64,000 nucleotides of DNA from Triops longicaudatus (GCA_022885665.1 JAGQDJ010000033.1:984109-1048108), one strand, 5' to 3'. Positions 1-13,266 are shown, counted from the stretch's first letter. Notes: a model not told the origin generated them from the letters alone. Numbers and translations: made by a program.

Positions 1-14
1 ACTGTGACTTGATG

Positions 15-3000
15 TTACTCAGCAAACCAAAGGTGCTGGTACTGCGCTTTTCCTGGACTCAGGGACGAATAATAGGGGCCTAAGCCTACACCTGTCACTG
101 TTCCGACGCCCATGTTCACTCCAACAGCATGGGAAAACACGGCCGCTGGTTGGATATGCGCAGGTAAAGGGTGCGCGGCATGGGCAGCAAGTACGGTCCC
201 AGAACGAGCGCTTGCATGATGGGCTGGCGGAGGCAACCTAATGAAACGACATCAGCTTAGCGATACCAGCGTCAGAGTTGATAAGGGAAAATATATAAAT
301 GTAATGTAAGGCACTACTAAGAAAGGATAGGAGAAACCAATTTTAAATAATTTCTCTCACGCATACGCTGAAGTTAAGGTCGCAGAGGAAGCCCATCCTT
401 TATGCACAGGTTGCCCCACAAAATGCTGCTCTCTGGAGCTACCGGCCATTCCATGAACATAATTGGCAGAAGATGTGATGGAAGAGGCGAAATCCAAGTC
501 CCGCGCGTGGGTTGAGTTGGTCGCTACGGCATGTCTGGAGTGGGCAGCGGGTGGCTGGGTATAGTCACGGTGGGGATGATGTTGGCTCTGGCTGTTAGTA
601 ATTCCCGTTCCAGGCACTGCAGCATAACCATATTGCCAAGGTATGAGCATGGGTTGTGGTTGAAGAGGAGGTGCAGGAGGATGAGGAAAATGGGCTAATC
701 TAGTAGAACTAGAAGTGCATGCTGTAGTCACACCTGATCCCATGTCGAAGAAGTCACGATGCACCGTCCCCCCCGCGCCGTCTCGGGACGCATCCAAAGT
801 CGCCCCTGGACCACCATGGATAGAAGACAGAAACGACTGCATCGAATCTGACGATTGTCCGCTCATGTCCCGCGAATGATTGCTAAAGGGAAGAATTAAT
901 TATGACACATTTAGGCGGACCTTTCCCGTGTTATGATAGAGAAGAAAATTTACAACCAAAATACCAATTGAAATCAACGAAAAATTACACCATGCTACAC
1001 AATTCGTGCTCTAACGAAACATCAGGCTTCGCACCGAACAAAACAAAAGAATTTTGCACATCACACAGCCCAGTTCAAACTTAATCAAGCAATTAGCAGG
1101 TTTAAGGCTTAGACATGGGTGCTTCCGAACTGTGGAGGTAGTACACAATCTTCTTCAGATTCAAAAGCAAAATTTCTCCGAGAACAATGCAAATTACACA
1201 CTCGCATGTTTACACAACACATAAAAACACTCATAAAAATACATTACTTCAGACTTTGATAGTCCCTGGTCGCCGTCAACGAGTGGCTTCGAGGAACGTG
1301 ACATTGACCGTAGTCCTTGGATGACGAGCTAGGAATATCAATAGCATAATCTCGGCTGCTTGAACTCGCCTCATAATCCCGGAAACTTGACTCGAATGGC
1401 TCTTGCTTCGGCTGATTCAATATGCATTCCATTTGCGCTTTAGCTAACAGACGTTTTTTCTGAGACAAGGCACCATGTCCATAACTAAAAGAGAGTAAAG
1501 TCGTAAATACATAAGGACACATAAGGCACAACAATAAGAATCGGGCATTCAAAAACGAAATCAATACAAGTAAACATAAAATAAATCTGGAATAAATATC
1601 GGAAAAATACGTTAACAGGAGATATTAAAAATGCAAAGCTTATCTAGAAAAGATTATAACAAGCGTTTTAGCTACTTCGACTGCGGTTCGTTCTTGATTT
1701 CCCTGCCCACAAGAGGACCATTTTGCATTTGTTGACCATTAAATTTCGGCTTAACAGGGCTTCGGTACTCCTCATCGCTATCTGGAATCGTAACACAAGC
1801 CATTCTTTGCCGGCGTTGGTTTTCTGCCGATTTCGAATGTACGATGTGGGATGACGACGCATGCCTTCTATTTAAAGTTCCCATTCACAATAAAATGTTA
1901 TCCCATTAACAATAAAATGTATAATGTCTTTACTCTTTCGGGTGGGCTTCGTCATCACTGTCCGAGATCGTGATGACGGATACTGCAGGTGATGGTGTGT
2001 CATGAATGGTGATGGTGGGTTGCCTATGCAAGTTAGAGTGACTACCATGAGCGTGGCCATTATGCGCGTAGGGTACAGTCAAACTATGGGAACTACCACT
2101 AGCGCTACTATGAGCTTGATTGATGCCTGTCCACTGGCCTGTCGGCGTTTGTCGACGTCGACTGTTATACACGTCTCCTGTAAAGAAAGCAATCAAACAT
2201 AATTAAAGCTTGAGTCAGACGTTACAGGGCGAAAAAACACACCACGTTGCGCAGACTGAGTGAGGTTTTTAACTAGAATGGAAAAGAAAACAAGATTCTC
2301 ATTACTACTGACATCATCTCCACCTCGCAGCTATAAACGAGAACTTACCATCCGGAGGTGTGTTCTCTTTAACGCGCTTTTTCACAGGGCTCAGTTGCGT
2401 CTGTTCTTTCTTGTCTGCGCACCTGCCAGATGACGCGTAATTGGCGGACGCATAACTATGGGTATGCGCATGTGCTGGGGCAGCGGCCGGAACTTGCAAA
2501 GACGCCGTCAGGGAAGACCCAGTATGTAAGTGCGGCAAAATTGACGCCTTGGATACAGAGACAGGATTACGTTTAGTACGCGAAGATGCCGAAGATGCAA
2601 CAGCGGCAGCGGCCCAGGCTGTAGCAGCAGCCTGGTCTACCACACTTACAGCTTCATACAAATCGGGTACGTCAACAGGAAACATACTACGCTGTTCCTG
2701 GGGCAACAACCGTGCCTAAAAATACAATAAGTATCAATTAGGCACACTACACAAAATATATTGTCCGTAAGTTATAGTATTCAAATTCAAGCTTCAAAGT
2801 GCATTATTTCGCACCGGAAAGACTTTGATAGCCAGTAAAGGTGCATTTGAATCAACTAAGAACTTAGCCCAGGGTAGTTCGAGGGAGGTGTAAGAAATAT
2901 AAACCAGAATAGTAAAATTAATTATGAAAACATTTTCGAAAAGTTAATTTAAATCCATATTTCTAATTTCGTCCAATTCAACTCTAATTGGAACACTTCG

Positions 3001-6000
3001 AGGCATCCCAAGTTCTCTTGACTCTTGACTCTCGGTTTAGACCAACAAGGTTTCTTTTGGCTCTGATAACTAACAGCTTGTGCAGAAGAGCTATAATCGC
3101 CTATTAAGGTCCTTTCACTTCGAAGTTTTTACGCTTGGCGATTGCTTTTCATTTCGTTGTTGTTTGCTTTCCCTTCATCATTTTTGCTTGTTTTTCTTGC
3201 AAAAAAAAAAATATATTGTTGGGCACCACGATAACTTATTAAATATTGCTAACCTGACTAAACACAGAATTCATACACTGGAGTTTTTCAAATGGCTGAC
3301 TACACAAAGACAAACAACGTTGGAAAGTGACACCCGTTTGTTCAAATAAATTTACTGGTATGAATTTATATGAATCAAGTTGTGTAGACGAAGTCAGCCC
3401 ATTGGATTCACTTAGTCCATCCACCTTGCTGGCAAAACCGAGCATTATAGAGACCAGCCCCGAGAAACAATTTCGACTAGATATTTTCCTCATCGCAAAC
3501 ATGCTTTCGATGAGCAGGTGAGTGTCTGAACTTTGACAAAAGCTTCGAGAAAATGTATGTTGCTGATCAGATTCTCGACTAGCGAGCAATTTTTATGTGG
3601 ACAGTTGAATTTCCTATTCACGGACTATCCTCTATTACTGTTAGTGCGTTTTTTAACTTAATGACAAAGCTACGTATTACGGCACTCAAACGTCTAAAGC
3701 TAATTAGAAACAATTTAATGTTAAAAAGTGTATAAAAAGCGGACGGTTTTAACTTCTTGCTCTCAAATGGTTTTAACAGCTGTTCAAAAACAATTAGACT
3801 CCGATTTCTCTCCGTTTAAGCTAGCTTATAAGTGTTAAATGATTACCAGACGCTCGAGTCCTTCCAATTTTACGATCTGATAACCGGAAAACGGAAGTCT
3901 TGTTTAATGGAATTCAACTTCCCTTAACTGACATGTTCTTTCTACTTCAAGTCCTTGTAAAGTAAAGCAATAAAACTTGTACGTCAATATTACTGAAGTC
4001 ACCTTCTCTTGTATGATAAAATTTCAGCAAATTTAACGAACATTATGCCAAGCTTATTTAATTCGAAAGTTATGAAAGACTGTCAATAAGGAACTAAATT
4101 GAGATAAATTCAAAGAGACATAAGAACAAAAAGGAATTTGTCGAGGTCTTCTAACAGCATATAATTACGTATAACGATCCTAGTAGTTGTCTAAATCAGG
4201 CAATTGGTTAGTGCATTGCGCCATTCACGAAATCCTACTAGGGTGCATAACTGAACACATCACAACACATAACTGAATAAATCGTAGCACCTGTACAACG
4301 GCCGACGAATCAACCAACAAGGGCCGACCCCAATCTGACGTTTCCGACAGTAAAGGCTGTTGCAACGAAGCTACGGCAGCCGAGTGCTGCGCAGGTAGTT
4401 GTTGCCAAGGCGGCATGAGTGTCATTTGGCGGTTATTTGGCCAGCTTTGCACAGCAGCACCCTGCAATTTTGAAAAAGATGTTTTTACTCAAAACTGTCA
4501 AACAATAACGTTACTAAGTAAAAACAAATGTGCACAAAGTTTGGATTGAAATATAGATTGTCGTGGGATTGAATATAGAAAACTTGCCAGAAGGACTTGT
4601 CGCGTGGGTTGGTCCACCATAGAAACAGGAACGTATTGTTGTTGGGCAGAAACCTAATAGAGTATACAACAATAAAATAAAAAATAAAAAAGGATATGAA
4701 TAACAACAGGTGCGAACAGCACATTCACCTGTTGCGTAAGCAAGGGCGGTTGAATTTGAATCGACGAGGGTTGTTGTACTACCGTCATCGGCTTGGACGG
4801 CGAGGCCAAGCTTTGATAGCTTGGAGCACACAGCAACGACGAAACAAATTGCGGCTGAAACGGATCTCCTCGAGTGCTTCCGTAGTGCCTCGAGCGACCA
4901 TTGTACAGCTGGTACTGGTTGGCAAACTGATGGTTGAAGGTCAACGTCACATTGCCATTACTAGATGGCACGAAGTTGGCAACCAGCGAGGCAGGAGCTG
5001 CGGCAGGTCCCCCGTGATTGTGGTTGTGTGACTGACTTTGGCTGGAATGGGAATGGTGTGAAGAGCTACTGGAACTATGGTGCCGGCGACACACTTCCAT
5101 CATTTGAACGCTAGCTTTGACATTGGAACAGTGTGCATAGTCCACCAGATGCGACAACGTGACAAAAGGATGGTGCAACGCTTCCCCGGGAGTAATTCGA
5201 CGCTCCTGTATAACCAAACAACAATGCAATTTTCTGGCAAACGACCTCTTCACCCTAACCGCACCTGATCCATTGTCAGCATTCGCTTCAGTAAATCAAT
5301 AAATTCCTGTCGATCAGCTTTTTCGGCCAGTAATTCACCACCTTCCAGCTCAGTAGGGATATTGACATTACCAATGTCTTCCAAACAGTTGAAAATATAT
5401 TTTCGCGCTTCTTTGGACTTGATTCCCGTTTCAGCTTCATGTTCTTCAGGTGTCTATTGAAAAACAAGTCAAAATTGTTTTTATAGGTAACCAACAATCA
5501 GAGGTATTACAATGACAAGCAGAGAAGTACAGAACACGAAAGAAAACAAGTATGATTTGTCACCCTTACCTTGAGCCGCCAAATTGGGTTATTCAAATTC
5601 ATATCCCTGTAGAAAAACTTCACAGTCTTGGTCGCTGAATTCAACATCCTTTCCGTAGGTACACCCTGAGTTTGACTAATGTATCGAATCTGATCGTATT
5701 CTGAAGACCCTGGGTACAAAGGCCACCCTAAGTATAACTCAGCTACGACGCAGCCCAAGGACCACATGTCAATAGCTTCGCAAAAAGGCAATCCTACACA
5801 AGCCAAACGGTTTTGCAATATAATACTTGATCAAGGCACAAAAGATTAGGTACCTAGAATAATTTCTGGGGCACGGTAGTAACGACTTTGTAGGTAAGTA
5901 TTGCATATAGCCTTGCTAACATGTGACGCACTCCCGAAGTCAATGACTTTGACACGGTACGGTTGTCGAACCGGGTCCACCAACATAATATTCTCTGGTT

Positions 6001-7252
6001 TTAAATCAGCATGAATCAAGCCAAGTTGCTGTCGCACAAGGACAAAAAAGGGTCAACGATAAAAACATAAGCACGTTTAACTATATTTACTTTGAGCTTA
6101 AGCAAGGCAGTCAAAACCTGTTGCATGATTGGTCGAATGTACTTCAAAGGCAGCGGACTGAACTTGTTCTGCTTCAGGAAATCATACAAGTTTTGTTCCA
6201 GCATTTCAAACACCAAGCAAGTGTGGTTCTTATGCTGAAAGCATTCGTAAGCTCGAATAAAATTGTACTCGTCCGCATTTTCTTGACTAAGGCGAGACAA
6301 GATGTTCACCTAAACCAAATTTATCCATACTCCTCCCATAAACTGACAGTAAATCAAACACCAAAGATTACCTCGATCTGTCCTTGTCGAGCATACGATG
6401 GATGATTCTTTAAAATCTTAATGGCCACTATTTCATTCGTTCCCTTCTTCCAACATTTAACCACCTTTCGTCCATATGGAAGGTTCGTCTCGATTAGTCA
6501 TCGTGTAAGGAAAGCGTACACGTTCTTACCTGACCAAATGTTCCTCGGCCAAGGAACTCGAGCACCTCATACGAATTGGTGAGCGAATACAGAACTTCAT
6601 GTTGAACTAATTGGTAATCCCCATCCGCGGAGGAAGTTCCTTGGGGCTGCACCGGTGCTGCTGCCGCTGCCGCCGCCGCCACGATGTTACTCGTGGCGAT
6701 GGCTGCAGCGGAAGCTGCGTGTTTGCTGTAGGACGTCGTGTTGACGTGTGCAAAAGCTGCTGCGGCAGCCGCGGCTGCTGCAACGGAAGTCGCGGTGGAG
6801 GACACGCCCTCCACGCCGCAACTATCGGCATTAGGCACTCCGTCCAGCAAGAAATCTCCGGCCTTCCGCTTTACGCCGCCCGACGGACGCTGATAGGCGT
6901 GGTCCAACAGCTTGATGGCCGATGTCCGTACGTATCCTGTGTTAGTTCTGGTTCCTGTAGTACTTGGACTACTATGTTGCTGAGTCCCATGTCCTCGCTG
7001 ACTGCTACTACTGCTGCTCCCGTAACTGCCACCTACACTCGTCGACTGATTCTGTTGTTGATGACTCTGGTTGGAACTGGACACATCACCCAAGTAGACC
7101 GTGGTTCCACATAAGGTACTACTATCAAGGCTGTAATCCGAGTTCTGCTGGTTGGTCTGATACACATTGTCCAGCTTCCGTTTCTTGAGGTTCTGGTGGT
7201 GTAACACTGAGGTGCTATGCGCTGGTTGGGACTGGACGAACATGTCATGCAT
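15..7252 (-). CDS. HIPK: Homeodomain-interacting protein kinase (HIPK), complete, 15 coding exons
   Basis: Nuclear dual-specificity kinase of the DYRK/HIPK family that phosphorylates transcription factors and co-repressors. Exons: 7252-6530, 6464-6372, 6309-6091, 6028-5854, 5793-5570, 5453-5265, 5205-4729, 4653-4588, 4461-4291, 2715-2349, 2177-1934, 1867-1676, 1484-1248, 882-361, 237-15. They sum to 4122 nt, or 1373 aa, without a stop. The kinase domain spans about residues 230-560: glycine loop GRGTFGQVV, VAIK lysine (about 257), catalytic HADLKPEN (Asp about 353), DFG (about 375) and the HIPK activation segment YLQSRYYRAPE. The N-terminus is rich in Ser, Gln and Ala. The tail carries HIPK-typical blocks: SWPNNRQMTLMP near exon 9, SPVKKRVKE in exon 10, ITISDSDDE (SUMO-interaction-like) in exon 11, KKRLLAKAQ in exon 13 and a Tyr/His-rich end. 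The exon 8 donor is GC instead of GT. The exon 12 donor (AA|GTAGCT) is weak; without it the protein would stop at a TAG at once. A further 5' non-coding exon is likely, because an acceptor AG lies just before the ATG. Confidence 0.93.
2716..4290. other. Large HIPK intron 9
   Basis: This 1.57 kb stretch is by far the longest HIPK intron; most of the others are 50-300 nt. It is AT-rich. On the plus strand it holds an ORF at 3327-3521 that ends exactly on a strong donor (AG|GTGAGTG at 3519-3522). I could not recognise that ORF or find a second exon. I see nothing else in the intron. Confidence 0.6.
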
Positions 7253-8742
7253 TCCCTATCATAATAATAAGAGTAAAAAAACTATTAGTAATTATATCGA
7301 CTGAATATAATATCGTATACTAAGGTACGCGAACAAGAACCTTTGTCTTAGGCAGTAAAGTCTGTTTTGGCGAAAAAGGAAAAGGCAAACCAGTTAGAAT
7401 TACGTTTTCAATGGACATTGTCATGTACCGATGACGAATACAATTTAAATGGCAATAACCGCGTCAATACAAAAGGGATCTAACAGATTATTCAATCCTT
7501 ACTTTTCCTACAACGCGCAACGAAAAACAAGCTTTCACAATTACGGTAAGAGAAATCGAGGAATTGAGAATGGGCCAAAATAATCCAGTCTCTCAAAATT
7601 ACGCAAGACATAATTAGAAAACGGATTATTATTTAGCTTCCGAATAGTTTCGTACTATGCAGTGGCTAAAATGATAAAAAATAAAGTACAGGAGGCAATT
7701 AGAAACTGACTAGATGATACAGATCGCAACACGATTGACGTAATAGTGACTTGTCACGTATCCGAAAGCAGCTAAGGATAATATTTGAGAGAAAATGTAC
7801 TCTGAGAGCTAGTGACGATTCCTATAAGTAATTAGCTCACGAAACACAACACACTCGAATTCAAAATATTTTGCATTGTCAACCTTCGTAAGCACGTCAG
7901 TGACAAGTGGTACGAAGTAACGTAGTGGATGAAAGGAGCCTTTGTTTACCATTTAATTTTTCTTGATTATAAAATCAAAATGCATCGATTTTCAGTAAAC
8001 AATGCCACTATTTGTCTAATTCATGTAATGAGTTACCTAGTTTTTGGATTGGCGTCTTCCATAAAGTACGGGGTATTCACTAAGGGACTGCACAACAAAG
8101 AAACGTCTGCCTCACGGCCATCTTGGATGCTTTGCACCTCACCTGGAAAGCTCGAAAACCTCTGTAATTGGCGATACTTAAGAACTTGTCCGATTACGAT
8201 TATGAATCTGTGCCAGGGTATTTGAAATGGAGATTCGCGGATAAAAGGGCTTCATTGTCATTAAAATAAATGCAGAAGTCGTAGGGATGTCTTGAACGAA
8301 CACAGAAAGAAGCTTTTGTTTTAACTGAGTCATACTTAGTTTTACTGAATCTTCTGCAATGTTCATATAACAAAAACTCATTTGTCAGGAGAGGGTAAAA
8401 CGAAAGAGACATTTAATTAAAGGAGTTTAAAATGCAACAGAGAACTGTTATTGGGAAACTACAAATCGTACATGGAATATTTTTCAACGGTTATGAATTT
8501 CATTAATGAAAGAAATTACAAAACATGTAGTCAATAGATTACTATAATTATAAAAAAGGGGTCTTATTCATAGCCATCCAACAAAATCAGAATTTTTCTC
8601 ACAGTGACACGTGTTGAACTAAGAAGCACAATTTACATAACACTTTTGTCCACCATACCCAACTGTTATCAGTCCATTAACTTGAGTGTCTTATTTTTTA
8701 TTTATTTTATTATTTTTGTTTACTCAAATGCACTACTGAATT
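7253..8742. other. Intergenic region upstream of HIPK
   Basis: AT-rich DNA between the HIPK start and the 3' end of the LGR gene, both on the minus strand. It should hold the HIPK promoter and 5' leader. I could not identify a core promoter element. Short ORFs here look random. Confidence 0.5.
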
Positions 8743-11700
8743 TTACAGACTCTCTTCGCGCTCAGCCTTGTCTGGAACAACTGGCTTCAGAAAACGAGGA
8801 GCACCACATGTTAGTTCATCTCGTGTTGTAGTAACCGGATCAGCAACCTCAACCTTAGTTCTTGAATTGGCAACCCCCTGTGTTTCACCCTGTGAACTCA
8901 TTTCAACAGCCTGGTTGGAAGAGCCGGCGACTTCGTTCATACGCACCGAAGACATTCTAGTATCTGTGTTTTCTGCAGATAATAAGAAAAATATTTGAAA
9001 ATTAAAAGCAAAAAGTCTAAACGCTTAACACTAGAAAAATTTGATATAAAAAATATCCGTATTCTACCTGAAAAAGTCCATCGCAAGCGAGCCAATGGCT
9101 TCCATTGACAACATGTGAACTGGTCCCTTTGACTGCAGCAAATGTTGGACCCACGTAAACGATGGTACGTCTGCTGCCCAGCGCTGCGAAATTTCGGTGT
9201 CGTAAATGTGTACAGAAATGGATTCAAGGCTGAGTTCACTGGTAAAATGAAGATCACCAGCCACGCATACAGATCAGCTTGAACCAGAGAGCATGATTAA
9301 AAGTTCTCTTTTTCAAGGAAACGAATGACTTACCCGATACGTGAAAATTGCAAAGCGCCATGAACTTCAGTGCGATAATAGGACACCAACAGAGGCAATC
9401 GGTAAGGATGAGGAAAAAGAAACGAACAGCTATCTCCAGTTCATTGAGAGGAAGAGGTGTAGCACCGCGAGTCTTGCGAATGCTAAGGAACAGGCTTACG
9501 TACGCGACGGCAATTAATATTATACTAAAGAAAAGCAGTGAGCTTACTGAACTGATATACAAGCCCTTATTTGTGACAAACCAAGCAAAGTTTAGTCCCA
9601 GGAACAGAAAGGATGAATATTCCCAGCCCAAGGCTCTCGGTTCATCGATATGCAACGGAAAACACAAGCTGTTACTTCCGTAATAACGTGTACTTTGTCT
9701 CCAGTGAATGGCTAACCCATAATAAGGCTGCAATGATCGGATAGCGTAGAACTGAAGTATTTAATATACCAGGAATTGCGGCTAAACTAAAGCCAATTAT
9801 CCATATTAAGATGATAGAAACAATGGCTGTTTTCTCTGTCAGCTTTTTATCGCCATACGGACAACTTATGTGGAGAAACCTTTCTAACGACATAAATGCC
9901 AACAACAATATCGATACCTATAACGATGTATAAAACATGATTTTTAATGTTACGTTTTAACGTCAGGGCTACATTACTTCAGAAGCCATGACGGAGAGGC
10001 TGCCAATCAGCGTACACTGCCAGGACACCATCCATTCGTGGGCAAAATGATGGTATTGATCTCGGTACCGTAAATCTCGCTCGCCAATAACAACCAAGTA
10101 AATTCCAACCAAGATATCAGCAACTAGTTGGAAAAACAGCTTAAAACTTTCTTCATCATCAGGTCATGCACAAGAACCTGCTAAATTCTTTACGAAGTAC
10201 GACAAAACGATGTTGTCGTTACGGGACAAACCGCGACAATACAGAACGACGCAGTTTCCAACCAAAGTAAATATCGCAACAACCCATAACGTACCGCGCA
10301 AAACTGTTTTGTCTAGTAACTGTTCTAAAGAGGAAACTCCTGGGCAATACAAGTAGTTAGTCTCACATTCAGCAAAGGACTGAAAAATTTTGTACCGTCC
10401 GATTTAGGTTGACATTTGTTCACATGTGGCGCAAAGGAGCAGTAATAAAACTTTTTGAAATAAATGAAATCCAAGACTTTGTTCGAAGAGAACATCTCTA
10501 CACTTATTTCGGGAATTTCTACGTCGTTCAGATCTCTAGGAAGATTAGCCGTCAAAAACTTACTATGAATAAACGCAAACGGACGCACAAAGATTGTAAT
10601 GACTTCAGTGGTAAGAAGATATTCGAAGAGAAGAATAACAACGGGTTATTGCCGAGACATAACCGCAGCAGATTTGCTTGGCTCGCAAATATATCCTCGG
10701 ATAGATATCGCAGGTCGTTCGACGACAAGTCCCTAATAACACACATTTAGAATAACAACTTCTAATAGACATTAAAATTATGTAATACAGCAAACGGAGC
10801 TTCTTTAGATTTCCCAACGCCCCAGGTTCTATATGACGTATGGCATTGTTTCGGATATTTCTAAAAAGCACACATAAATCAAATGACAAATACACGGTCG
10901 ATCGTACAATAAAAGCAGCCCGGGGGTATTCATGAAAGTTGAAATAGAAATTTCTCGAACACGGTTGAACTCGAGATCCCTAAACAAGGATATTAGACAT
11001 GAATAATTAACGTGAGTAGCAGAAGTTTACAATTCTTCAAGGGACGGTAAATACGGGAACGCGTTTCCGGCCAAGCTCAGGTTATTCATCGAAAGATCAC
11101 TAGTGACGAAGAGCCATTTTATTTTTTTATTTTTTTTAAGGTAAAGAAGTTCACTTACAGCCGTTTCAATGCAGGAAGGTGTCTAAATACTGCTAAGTCC
11201 AAATTCTGTATTGTACCATTTTGCATGAATAACCACATCAATCTGTCTAGTCCTTTAAATGTATCATTCTCTAAGTTCTTTAAAAGATTTTGCCCAAGGA
11301 ATCTGAAATTTTGTTAGACAAAAAAGAAATTACATTTTCGCCTTTCTTTGATGTAGTCTGAGAAAGAAAATCTGCTTACAATTTCGTCAGTCTCTTCAGT
11401 TTATGAAACGTATTAGAAGGGATTTCTGAAATGTAATTATTCTGCAAATGCCTGTGAAATGAAATTATTTTCGAATTGCCACTTTTTAAGCTTAAAACAA
11501 CACCCTCGACTTACAACAACTCCAGATCCAACATGGTACCGAAATCGTCCGAGGAAATTACACTTATTTTATTGTTAGCCAGAGCCCTACGACAAGTACC
11601 GAGAAAACGTGTTTAATTGCGTGTAAGGACCAGGGATATTATTTCGGTATACACTTACAATCTTGAAACTCGTCTAGACACGCTAGTAGGAACCCGAGTC

Positions 11701-12099
11701 AGATTTAGTCCATTACAAAATACTTTCGTTCGCCGACAATTGCAGGGTTTGGGGAACTCTTCTAAAGCTTAAAGCGGAATTGAGGTCAGGTTTGAAACAC
11801 GACGACTAAATGCGGAACGAACAAACTACTAAACTTACTGCAATTTTCAATTTCTACTCTGACAGTATCGACTGGCCGGTGCAGAAACGTCAAATTGAAT
11901 CCGTGAATATCAACTTTGGTATAAGAATCGGGTATTAATGTCTGTGTATGTTTTTATTCCTTAATAAACGCCTTACTGCATTCTGGTACATCTTCGTCGT
12001 CACCGTTCGGGCAATCAGGGTTATGGTCACAGTAATACTTTCTAGGTAAGCAAATTGACGTATTTTTGCATGCAAAGGTGCCAACTGGGCAAGATCCCC
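8743..12099 (-). CDS. Relaxin-receptor-like GPCR (RXFP / arthropod LGR3 type) with LDLa and LRR ectodomain
   Basis: Seven-transmembrane receptor of the relaxin/insulin-like-peptide LGR class. The LDLa exon (11977-12099) encodes a CPVGTFACKN...NGDDED module with calcium-binding acidic residues. A linker follows (about 11840-11910), then an LRR N-cap (about 11655-11765, CNCRRTKVFCNG) and a series of single-repeat exons down to 10562. Exon 10562-10396 carries the conserved hinge FIYFKKFYYCSFAPHV. The 7TM exons are 10339-10178 (TM1), 10123-9978 (TM2-3), 9917-9770 (TM4), 9711-9582 and 9524-9334 (TM5-6), and 9277-9068 (TM7, with ILPVNSALNPFLYT). The last exon is about 8965-8743. Introns within the 7TM part are as short as 57-58 nt. 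The C-tail shows a possible one-base frameshift (see findings). The signal peptide exon is not certain; candidate 5' exons lie at 12724-13066. The family call is strong, the ligand is unknown, and the ectodomain exon count is approximate. Confidence 0.87.
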
Positions 12100-12723
12100 C
12101 TTTGTCACAAGAAATGAAGATTAAAAGTTATTTAAGCAAGCGGTATTAATAAGACGTTATCTCTTTCTTAAAAAACTGCTAATACACATTTCCTAACAAA
12201 ATTCCCCCAATTTTCTTTATTCACGGCTTACGTCTTAACTGTAGTTACAAAACTCAGAGATCGACTGGATCGTGAGAACAATACGTTGATGTGAAGCTAT
12301 AGTTATAAGGAAAGAATCAAGAAGTATGGGCGACCTTAAATGTGGGCGCGCCGTAAATGAAATCTAAAAACTTACATGCGCTCAATGACGCGAGCTGCTT
12401 TTTCGTTGCGTAACTTTGTGAATGAAATTTAAGAAGCTTGTAACACAGACAAGTACAACAATACATGGCTTGAAAACTACGTAAGAAGCATTAGGTCGGC
12501 AGCTGGTTACGTTCCCTCATCTCCTCTTGCCGCAAACAAATATGTTAATTAACAAAGTGTTCCCGGCACTCAACTTAACTAAAGCACACCGTGACGAATG
12601 ACAAGAGAAGCTGTCTTGAAAACAGGTCAACAACTTCTGTACCGTATTTACGAAAAGTATCCTGGAAAGTTGCGCTGTCCTAAAGACGCTTATTGTAATA
12701 AATAAATAAATCCTGGTTTTACC

Positions 12724-13066
12724 TTGCGTTAAAAAGATAGAAACAATGCACGCTATTAGCGCCAAACAGAACAAGCACAACCCGAAAAGCATGTCACACT
12801 TCATGATGGCTAGTTTGACACTGCGACAACGTCGAACAGCTTCATACTCGCATTCGCACTGCAGAAGTCCGGTAACACCTTACAACCGTCTCGGGTATCA
12901 AACGCCGTGGTTCTTTTACTTTAAGAGTAATGGGGATGGCCGAAAATGAAGGAGCTGAAAAAGCCGTGGGTTTACCATACTTGGTGATAGGTCGGGAAGT
13001 AATGGTCTGTGTTCTTTGAAGGTTTCCGCGCAAACTTTCCATGTATTCTACAAAACACTTCGACAC
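12724..13066 (-). CDS. Candidate 5' exons with a signal-anchor, possibly of the LGR gene
   Basis: Two stretches splice cleanly in phase 0: 13066-12922 (starting MSKCFVEYMESLRG; an alternative Met lies a few codons in) and 12860-12724. The intron of about 61 nt starts GTAAAAG and ends TTCTGCAG. The product would have about 70 basic, Ser/Thr-rich residues, then CRSVKLAIMKCD and a strong hydrophobic helix (LFGLCLFCLALIACIVSIFL), ending LTQ at a donor. A following open exon at about 12676-12590 can continue in phase. The order fits an upstream part of the LGR gene. I could not connect it in phase to the LDLa exon, so it may instead be a separate type II membrane protein. Boundaries are approximate. 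Confidence 0.35.
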
Positions 13067-13266
13067 AAGCGTAACGATAACAACGCTTGTGCGCTTGGCA
13101 GAACCACATTACATTGAAAGTGAGACGAAACGTGCTACAATCAAGTTTTCGAAACCCAACCACTTATACTTGGCATTTTCATGGTTTTGTTTTTAAAAGT
13201 AAACCGACTAGAAGGCTAAGTGGTAATAAAGACCGAAGGACAAGTAAAAAAATGGGAAATACTATA

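Noticed and set aside
3239..3589. 116-codon minus-strand ORF in the HIPK intron
   Set aside because: It overlaps the better-supported plus-strand ORF, has no acceptor or donor in the HIPK phase and resembles no HIPK exon.
6611..7114. 167-codon plus-strand Gly/Cys/Arg-rich ORF
   Set aside because: It is antisense to poly-Ala and poly-Ser codons of HIPK exon 1.
9712..9769. Apparent frame break in TM4-TM5 of the LGR
   Set aside because: A 58-nt intron with donor G|GTATAT and acceptor GGGTTAG restores the phase and the conserved YYGSNSLCFPLH region.
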